NCBI GenBank assembly: GCA_027604005.1
Contig: JADGJT010000324.1
Span: 1-26,669 of the forward strand
DNA length: 26,669 nucleotides
From: Dinochytrium kinnereticum
Taxonomy: Eukaryota > Chytridiomycota > Chytridiomycetes > Chytridiales > Chytridiaceae
Direction of reading: 5' to 3'
The position numbers and the translations under genes were made by a program. Shown here piece after piece: positions 19,521-26,669 of the stretch. Within the stretch, counting starts at the first letter, position 1; each line of letters opens with the position of its first letter. The notes under the pieces were generated by a model. That model was not told where the DNA came from and did not search any database. It saw nothing but the letters and a program-made list of their open reading frames with translations.

Positions 19521-21223
19521 TCAATCCGACGAGCTTTTATTGGGCCGCTTGGCTGGACTCCCACCAGCGACACTGCTACTGCGCTTACGGCCTCCCCCCG
19601 ATGCTGATGCTCCCTCCTTCTCATCGGAACCTCCTCGCCCATCGCCTTTCCCTCGCTCTTTTTCGCGATCACCCTCCCCATCACGACCTCGATCCCTATC
19701 ACGCTCACGATCACGATCACGGTCACCGTCTCTGTCACGATCACGGCGGTCACGGTCCCTGTCTCTATCCCTGTCCCGCTCACGTTCACGTTCTCGATCT
19801 CTCTCCCTATCACGGTCCTTCTCTCTATCCCTGTCCGACCTTCGATCATCATCGTACCGACGCCTTCGATCATCATTATCCCGTCTTCTGCGTCGATCCT
19901 CATCCCTATCGTAATCACGGTCACGGTCCCTGTCTCTTTCTCTATCTCTGTCATAGTCTCGGGGTCGGTAAGTTCGGTCATCCCGGTCCCTATCCCTTTC
20001 ACGCTCACGGTCAACACGCCTATCTTCGGCTCCCCCATTTTTACTACCTTCAGGCGCCACTACCTTTTCCTTTTGCGGCCTTGACTTCACCTTTTCTTTT
20101 GGTTAAATTCATGAAAAAGGGTTGAAAGCAAAATTCGGGTTGAGGTGCGGTAGGGTAAGAATCATGAAGCCACTCACGCTATCGCCTTCAGTCTCTCTCC
20201 GTTTTGCGAGCTCTTTAGCAATGCGATCCTCCTCTGCCCGTTTTCGAATCAGTTCTAGCTTCTTCTCCTCCAAAAACAGCTTCGGGATTCCATGTTCCTC
20301 TTGTGCGGAAACCAAAAGACCCCACAGCTGCTCGACAAAACTTGCAGTTTTGCCCTCCAGAAAACCTGTCAAATTGATTTGTAGCTCGCGAGGGTCTACT
20401 TTCTTTTGTTTTTTCGATATTGAAGAAACAGTGGGAAAACAGAAATAAGTTTCAGTATATTGAGGCAATTAAACGGGATTAATGCGGAGAAAAGAAGTAC
20501 AAACATGAAAAAGTAGACCACCAATTAATAATAGTGGGCTTACCTCAACCTCCAACATCTGGAAAACATATCCTACCACAAGATCATCTTCCATTCCCAC
20601 AATTTCGACGACCTTCTTGGTAATCCAAGGCTTCATAGCACTGAGCTTGACCTTCTTCATGTCAACCTGCATGAAAGCGGAAAAGTAACAGTCAATCACA
20701 ACACATTGGGCTTGTACAAGCAAAACACAGAGGGTAAATTATTCAAAGCTCCTTGCAAGCAGTGCAAGATATTTCTTACGAAAGAGCACTTTATGGGAGG
20801 CCAAGTTACTGGACTAAGGCTGTTAAAGGAGAATGAGCATGGAAAGGAAGGGAAATGAGGACAGACAAAAAGAAACAACGGATGCTTTGAGCGAAAATAG
20901 GTTGAGTTTTTCACACGGCTCAAACACATTATTGAGACCAACAGACCTTTGTGTTGTATATAGCAGGAAATTTCATCGTCTTGAGTAGCTTCTTGTGCTT
21001 GTCGCCAAAGCGAGCATCTTGCTCTGCACTTGCCCCCTGTTATGTTTATGGTTGCAGGGCAGAAATAATCTTAAAATCCAGAAATGGAACCAGTAGCTGA
21101 GAGCATGCATGCATCATCTGTGCATCTTTTTATCCACCGATGCACGAAATGCTCGCCAGCAAATAGATGCGGTTGCAGGAGGGATGACCGATGACTGACC
21201 TTGAAGAATCCCGCATCTCCCAT
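19521..21223 (-). CDS. SRRM1: SRRM1/SRm160-like PWI-domain splicing coactivator
   Basis: Five exons (21223-21200, 21036-20947, 20666-20544, 20402-20178, 20090-19521) join in phase to 343 residues. Residues 1-40 carry the family N-terminus (GDAGFFKGASAEQDARFGDKHKKLLK). The PWI domain follows: MKPWITKKVVEIVG, DDLVVGYVFQMLE, then DPRELQINLTGFLEGK and LWGLLVSAQEE. PWI domains bind nucleic acid and sit in splicing and 3'-end processing factors. The tail from about residue 155 is extremely charged, with Arg-Asp and Arg-Glu alternation for about 120 residues. It ends in a short basic Ser-rich segment, GRKRSSSVAGGSPAKRPNK. It is shorter than human SRRM1 and has Arg-Asp/Glu instead of long Arg-Ser repeats. 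The acceptor before the last exon is chosen for phase. Divergent from the J-protein gene. Confidence 0.9.
19650..20010 (-). repeat. Degenerate CGN-GAN repeat coding for Arg-Asp/Arg-Glu runs
   Basis: A 6-nt-periodic degenerate repeat encodes alternating Arg and Asp/Glu in the last SRRM1 exon. Codon wobble varies along the array (CGT/CGC/CGG/AGG with GAT/GAC/GAG), so it is kept at protein level and is not a recent perfect duplication. Because of the composition, other frames on both strands are also open (His/Asp-rich or Ser/Arg-rich), and these are shadows. Confidence 0.8.
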
Positions 21224-21634
21224 AACTACTGTTATTTAATCCTCGAAAAAAAAAATTTGAGAATATTGCTGCTGGACCAACTGCTGGCCGAGGATACTGT
21301 AGGTCATGAACTTCCACCACAACACGGCACTGCATAGAGGGCAGTGGTTGATGCAAGCTAGCAGCTGACTGGAAACTCATGATCCATCATCATTCACTAA
21401 ATATTCCTCATGCACACCGCGTTGTGGAGCACACACGGGCAATGGAAGAAAGAGAACTTCCAACCACGCGATACTGAAGTGAGACTCATCAACAGGCCTT
21501 CTTACTTTCAAAGGAATGCAAAAGCATTGACGCTTTCATTGTCCGTGAAGGCGGTTACAGCACAGTGAACTGTGAATTTGGATATTTTGCAATATTTTAA
21601 ACTGTAGAAATTGCCAGAAATCTCTGTGCAGGCT
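21224..21634. promoter_or_regulatory. Divergent promoter region between SRRM1 and the J-protein gene
   Basis: This 411-nt region separates two divergent start codons and has no supported coding sequence. It contains an A-run near 21247-21256 and a perfect inverted repeat CACAGT-GA-ACTGTG at 21561-21574, about 60 nt upstream of the J-protein ATG. An AT-rich segment (21583-21602) follows. I looked for heat-shock elements (alternating GAA/TTC with 2-nt spacing) and found no convincing array. Confidence 0.55.
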
Positions 21635-22846
21635 ATGATGGAGTTCTACAACATCCTTGGGATCAATCGGGACGCATCGCAGGAGGATATCAAGAAAGGT
21701 GAGGGAATCTGTCATCGTTCATGTCGATCGCCTACTGTTATGCTTTGGAGCCTTGTCTTGCGTCCTGTCGAAGCTTTTCTGTTGGGTGGCGAGGCTCACA
21801 TCCCCAGAGATTGCATCTGGCGACCACGTTTCATCCACTCATGCACTTTCATAAGATGATGATATTCGAGACGCTAAGCCTTTTCTATTTGCTGTTATCT
21901 TGAAAAGCCTACAAGCGGGCTGCTCTGAATTGCCATCCTGACAAGGTTCCAATGGAATTGAGGGAGCAGGCCGAGGCTGAATTCAAATTGGTCTCGGAAG
22001 CCTACGAAGTCCTAAGAGACGTTAGTAATATTGTTAATCAACATTCCGTTCTCGCTCAGTTTTTGTTGTCGTTCATTGCACAAACGGTTAACTTACTATT
22101 ACTGTTCTTCTTACACCGATGGCAGCCTCGCATGAGGAACATTTACGACCGCCACGGCGTGGATGGTTTGAAGGGAGGTGCGAGTGCACCGGATGCCGGA
22201 TGGAATGATCAGTTCAACTCTTTCCACCACCTAGATCCCCGAAGTCTCTTTGAGTACGTTTATCGTTCATATTCTATTTTTGACCTCTATGCCGCATGAT
22301 TTTGACTCTTCTTTCAGGCAGGTGTTTGGAGGCCGCGATCCATTTGCAGACTTCCACCGGTCAATGTTCAGTGACTTTGGCCGTGATCCATTTAGTTCAC
22401 ACCGAGGCCAAAATGGATTCGGTGGCATGTTTGGAGGAGGTGCATTTGGTGGAGGAGGATTCGGTGGAGGGGGGTTTGGTGGAAGTAGCATGAGTGGTTT
22501 TGGGGGTCGTGATCCATTCGATGATCCCTTCTTTACGGGTCCATTCGACGCACCCGGTTCAATGGGAAGAGGAGGAAACAGTGGGGGTTTCTCATCTTTT
22601 TCTTCCATGTCATCTTCTGGTGGTCGGGGAGGCGGTGCTTTTTCCTCCACCTCGACTCAAACTACTATTGTGAATGGGGAGAGGACGACCATCACACAAA
22701 CGCGGGACGGCAGCGGGAATGTTCGCACAGAGACTGTCAGGGTTGGACGAGATGGGAGAGAGACACGCGAGATCGTTGAAAATGGCCAGAAGGTGCTTGA
22801 AGCGGGAGCGGGAAACTCGGCGCGTGGGGGCCGCATCCGATACTGA
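21635..22846 (+). CDS. Class B J-domain co-chaperone resembling DNAJB6
   Basis: Four exons (21635-21698, 21908-22020, 22126-22253, 22318-22846) join in phase to 277 residues. Residues 3-70 are a J domain (FYNILGINRDASQEDIKKAY, HPD at 21934-21942, then FKLVSEAYEVLRD and YDRHGVDGLKGG). The HPD motif stimulates Hsp70 ATPase activity. A Gly/Phe-rich region with GRDPF repeats follows, then GGGFGG runs and a Ser/Thr-rich segment, and there is no zinc finger. The C-terminus has FSSTSTQTTIVNGERTTIT and EIVENGQKVLE, resembling the DNAJB6/DNAJB2-type end rather than Ydj1 or Sis1 dimerisation domains. The start is one of two adjacent ATGs (21635 or 21638). A short extension upstream of 21635 lacks an ATG. 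Intron 1 (209 nt) is long for this window. Confidence 0.9.
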
Positions 22847-23620
22847 AGCATCAGCGCCCTCACGCATCCCGTGAACGTCTCCGTAACCCACCCCTGTTTT
22901 CTGTCATCAGCAGCATCGCATTCTTTCTGTAGAAAATAAACCGCCTGTTTGAACCCTTTGTGCTCTTGCCCTTGCGTTTCTTAAGTTGTGATGGAAGCAC
23001 AAACCTCACTTGTGCACCGTTTGTGAAATACGGAATTGCATGCGGGAGTGAGAGGTGAAACTCTTGACCAGACAGCCTGATCACCACCAGGAAACGGAAC
23101 ATCTGCCACTGCCTCCGTCTTCTGCTTTGACTCGGGTGAGTTGCTTATGCATGGGGATTGATCCTTTGGTGATTGCTGGGGAGGGAGGGTGGATTTCGGC
23201 AACCCTGCCTCCACCTTGTTCTTAAATGAGTGGTGTGATCACGGGCGAGTAGCTCCCGGATGCGATCACTGAGCATGGAGCACGACAGACTGCACCGCTA
23301 CCCATCTCCGTGTTTCTTTTTCTGTTTGATCCCACCTGCGGGATTTGCCGTTGCCTCATCTATGCGTGATCTGATCTCCTTATCTTTTGTTCCCAATCTG
23401 CACACAACCCTTTTCAGATCCGCAGAAAGGCACTGATTCAAGGGGAGGCTTTGAAAGCAGCGGGACTGAACGATCACTCGAGATAGATCATCTCTCAAAA
23501 CTTGCCATTCAAGCACGTTCAGGTTGCAAAACTCACAAGCCGAACACTCTCGTTGGTGTGAGAAACCAGCAGATCTCCGATAGATTACTGAATCACTGCT
23601 GCAGGATTTATCTTTAAGGG
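22847..23620. other. Intergenic region between the J-protein and Ras-GEF genes
   Basis: These 774 nt hold the 3' UTR of the J-protein gene and the promoter and 5' UTR of the Ras exchange factor. An AATAAA hexamer lies at 22935-22940, 89 nt after the J-protein stop. Short open frames on both strands show no conserved motif. A non-coding first exon of the downstream gene could lie here, but I cannot place it. Confidence 0.5.
22935..22940 (+). terminator. Possible polyadenylation signal of the J-protein gene
   Basis: AATAAA lies 89 nt after the TGA at 22844-22846 and is followed by a T/G-richer stretch, as expected near a cleavage site. Confidence 0.5.
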
Positions 23621-26600
23621 ATGTCCCGTGTCATATTTGTGACTGCTCTTTATGACTACGCAAAGCCAGATGATTCTGGACTTTCATTCAAGAGGGGCCA
23701 GATAGTTCAGGTTCATAACCAGCTGGAATCTGGATGGTGGGATGGTTCATGCAATGGGGAGCGGGGCTGGTGAGTATCTTCTTTATTTATTTGTCTCTTT
23801 AGATGAACTTTTGCTCTGGCCCTTCTCTTTTCTTGACGGTCCAGACCACTGGCCGTTTTGGGATGGAGAAGCCACCTTGTATTGTGGAGACATTTCTAAG
23901 GACTAATCTACTCACTTTCTGATACAGGTTCCCCTCGAACTATGTTAGCGAGCCAGAGGAAACTGTTCTTGACACCCCAGATGTGAGGGCATTTTTCTCT
24001 CCTTCATATAGTATGGCTGAAGTATTCTAACGGCACAATCATGTGTGGGAAAACAGGCTGGTCCGTTAACCTGGGTACGCCAAGCCACCGCCGATGGTCG
24101 CATATATTACGTTAACCAATTCACGGGGGAAACCTCTTACGAAGCCCCATCAACCGCCACTCGCTCCGCCTCCGACAGCTACACGAGCTCTCCCCGCCCG
24201 TCTGAAACCTCCTCTTCCCACCAGCTTAACACTCCTCAAACGGCAGTTAGCGTCCTCCAAGCCAGCCTCGTAGGGTCTACTGGCTCCCTTGGTGGATCCG
24301 TAGTTGGGCTGGCGTCTGGTGCCTCAATTCCGAATAGGGATTCTGGGTACACCACCGCGTCGTCTTTGACATTGCCACCTGGCTGGATTGTGTTTGAGGC
24401 TGAAGATGGTTCCATGGTTTATTACAATGGATTCACGAAAGAAACTCGGTGGACGCCGCCTGAGGGAACGGTTGGGCCTTCTTCGGCACAATCAGCTATT
24501 TCTTCGGCCTCTGTGGCCTCTTCGGCTCTCGCAGTGGCACCTGGGATGGAGGGGCTAGGGGCTGGGAATCGATTGCGATCCACCTCGTTGCTTTCGGCAA
24601 GGCAGGCTGCTAATGAAGGGGTATGCTTTTCTTTTTTTGAATTGGTGTCGTTACCCCTTAAGTTTGTGATAACAGTGAAATCTATATTCTCGCATGGATC
24701 TAATATACTTTACTTTCGCTTAGCTCCCGCCCAATTGGGGACGCAAGCAGACTCCCGAGGGGCGTGTCTACTACTACAATATGCTGACCGATGAAACGAC
24801 TTGGAACGTTTCTGATATCAACATGGAGACAGGTGAACTGGTACGAATGCACCTCTTGCATTTCCCTATATATTCCATTTACTGATGAATCTTTCTACAG
24901 CTTATCAAGCCAAAACGTGACAGCACCTCAAATCGCTCCGACACTTCAGCCGAATCTGGTCGTCGCCCATCGATGATGGAAGACGAAGGCGCCGACGGCC
25001 GTTGGACCTGGTCCAGACTGACCAACGATATTGTCGCTGCCGTGTCTCAGCTCAACACCTCCTCCCGCCATAACTACAAGGAGAAGTTTATCCCCCAATC
25101 CTCCGCCATTGTTGAGTCTATCCGCGTCATGCTGTTTGCGTCGGGGACAGCGCGTCGAGATGCACCTCTCGTGGAAGCTCATAGGAATTTACGAGTGCAT
25201 CATAGGAATATTATGGCAACTTTATCGAAGCTAGTTTTGTCCGCAAAGTTGGCCTCCAGCGTCTGGCCACCCCCGGATGCGATCAGCAAGATGCAGTCTG
25301 CTGCTGCTGATGTGCTTCAGGCTGTTAAGAGCTTTGTGGCTGCGGCTCAGGAGGCCGGCGTTGAGATTCGGGGGCAGGATGACGGTGCCAATGAGGCTCC
25401 TATGGCTGTTATAGCGGGTGATAATGCTTCAGCTGCCTCTTACGCTGGTTCAGGGACGAATGGATCGCTTTCGCGTACAGTGGGACCTCAGGGACACCCT
25501 GGATCTACGGCAGGACAGCCAAAAGCATCTGGTGAACCCTCGGCCGCTAATGGTGAAGAGGAGGACGAAGACGCGCAACCGACAAATTCTGAGATTATCT
25601 CTCAATTAGAGCGATACACGTCTAACGTAGTAAGTATGATTCGTGAGCTGATGAGGGCTATAGGAGCGACCGATTTCACCTCATCAGTTCTTATCACGGA
25701 TGTTAGGTCAATGGTTACAGAGGTCGGGAATTTCCTTGCGGTCGTTGACGATCTTCCTCTTGACTCTCTCAGCGAAGACCTCACTGTCGATTTCAAAGTG
25801 AATCGCCTCGCTCTATATAACTCTATCTCAGGTCTTGTGATGGCCACCTCAACTGCTACTGGCCACTTTGCCCCTAGTAACGCCCTAGAGGAAGTTATCA
25901 AAGCCACCGGCGTTGTCGAGAAAGCCGTCAAGGATCTCCTTATCTCCACGAAATTCCTATTTGAGGAGAAGGAAGCCCTAGAACAGCAAACGCTTCAGCA
26001 GTATATTGACCAGTACGGCGGTGGGGTCTCAGGCGGCCTTGGAAACTCCTCCCCGATCACACCAACCGCAACCTCTGCGCCGCCCTACACGTATGCACAA
26101 CAGCAGGGTTATATTCAGCAGCAGCCTTACGGCTACGTTCAACCCGCCTACCAGGGCCCCACCTCCTCCCCCGCAATAGGTGCCGCCCTTGCAGCAGGTA
26201 GTATAGGCGTGGGAGGGCCTAACGCCTCTGCAGTTCTCAACGCTCAGCGCCGCCCCTCCGAACCCTCAGTTCGCCCAAGGCGCGCACTCTCTCTCTCGAT
26301 TCTCGGTCCGAACTTGGGAGAAATCCCAGAAAATACTGAAGGTCTCATGGCCGGGGATGTTCCGGGATCCGTTACAGGAGTGCCGCCTCCTCCCCCAACC
26401 CACCTTCAGCAGCAGGCTGCGATCGATGCTCAACATGCCGCTGGAGTCCCCACGAGATTGTCTTCTGCTCCGACTGTTGGGGCAATGCCTGATGATGATG
26501 AGTTGATGGCGTCTTTGAGCCGTGGTAACTCTAGGGCAAAGAGCAACAAGATCATGAAAATCTTGGGATCTGACGCGCCTGCTGTAGTTAAGAGCTCGAA

Positions 26601-26669
26601 GGGGCCGACCGCTCCTTCCGAGGTCTCTCACTTATGCTCCCTGCCGCCTGGGGGGGGGGGGGGGGGGGG
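23621..26669 (+). CDS. Ras guanine-nucleotide exchange factor, N-terminal part (SH3 and three WW domains)
   Basis: Five exons are visible (23621-23769, 23928-23982, 24057-24620, 24724-24840, 24901 to the window end), about 885 residues before truncation. Residues 5-62 form an SH3 domain (ALYDYAKPDDSGLSFKRGQ, SGWWDG, GWFPSNYV). Three WW domains follow: TWVRQATADGRIYYVN…SYEAP, LPPGWIVFEAEDGSMVYYN…RWTPP, and LPPNWGRKQTPEGRVYYYN…TTWN. A helical region comes next (QLNTSSRHNYKEKF to QSAAADVLQAVKSF), then an acidic linker, another helical block, and Gln/Tyr/Pro-rich linkers. Near the end, SNKIMKILGSDAP resembles the segment just before the RasGEF_N domain in fungal Cdc25 proteins. The catalytic domain is therefore expected beyond the window and is not seen. 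The role as Ras activator is inferred from this order. The ATG at 23621 places SH3 at the N-terminus, as in Cdc25 relatives. Confidence 0.8.
26650..26669. other. Terminal poly-G run, probable sequencing or assembly artefact
   Basis: The final 20 bases are all G and directly follow ordinary coding or intron sequence (…CTGCCGCCT). Nothing like it occurs elsewhere in the window. Such tails arise from no-signal cycles in two-colour sequencing, so the true sequence probably departs before 26650. A possible intron donor GTCTCTC lies just upstream at about 26621. Confidence 0.8.

Noticed and set aside
19454..20038. Second minus-strand frame through the SRRM1 last exon ending near 19454
   Set aside because: It runs in a shifted frame across the same repeat. 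I tried to join its end (KARRIEIDENINEV) to the LRR gene, but the splice phase did not close.
19601..20125. Plus-strand frame rich in His and Asp opposite the SRRM1 tail
   Set aside because: It results from the CGN-GAN repeat read in reverse. It has no start context, no conserved motif and no splice logic.
1..26669. Mobile elements, CRISPR arrays, tRNA or rRNA genes
   Set aside because: I found no transposase or reverse-transcriptase motifs, no terminal repeats, no regularly spaced repeats, and no cloverleaf that I could support by eye.

Overview
This is a gene-dense eukaryotic nuclear window with many short spliceosomal introns (mostly 40-120 nt, GT-AG, often with a CTAA-like branch site close to the acceptor). 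The gene content points to a fungus: a CRT10-type WD40 protein, a cytochrome b5/acyl-CoA dehydrogenase fusion, and a Cdc25-type Ras exchange factor with SH3 and WW domains. Keeping a dynein light intermediate chain, an SRm160-type PWI splicing factor, an LRRC74-type leucine-rich repeat protein and extreme intron density suggests an early-diverging, possibly zoosporic, lineage. That placement is inference. I saw no mobile element, no tRNA or rRNA, and nothing of bacterial origin.

Layout. 1-306: 3' end of an unrecognised + strand gene. 716-3591 (+): cytochrome b5/acyl-CoA dehydrogenase fusion in about 27 exons. 3673-5765 (+): cytoplasmic dynein light intermediate chain. 5873-7428 (+): mitochondrial polyprenyl diphosphate synthase (COQ1 type). 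7580-9604 (-): dynamin/EHD-like GTPase with two C-terminal membrane segments. 9646-10608 (+): exosome cap subunit CSL4, whose start codon lies only 41 nt from that of the divergent GTPase gene. 10866-14957 (+): CLASP-type TOG protein. 15133-17243 (-): CRT10-like WD40 protein. 17499-19401 (-): LRRC74-like leucine-rich repeat protein. 19521-21223 (-): SRRM1/SRm160-like PWI protein with a long Arg-Asp/Glu tail. 21635-22846 (+): class B J-domain protein resembling DNAJB6. 23621 to the end (+): N-terminal part of an SH3-WW-WW-WW Ras exchange factor, cut by the window end. The last 20 bases are pure G and are probably a sequencing or assembly artefact.

The genes do not form one pathway. They are housekeeping genes for microtubule transport and dynamics (DLIC, CLASP), ubiquinone synthesis (COQ1), acyl-CoA oxidation, RNA decay and splicing (CSL4, SRRM1), chaperoning (DNAJ) and Ras signalling. 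Spacing is tight: 81 and 107 nt between tandem genes, 151 and 175 nt between convergent pairs, and 41 nt between one divergent pair. I rebuilt exon structures by hand. In most genes the reading phase closes across all exons. The weakest joints are the middle and 3' end of the GTPase gene. The least understood item is that membrane-anchored GTPase.
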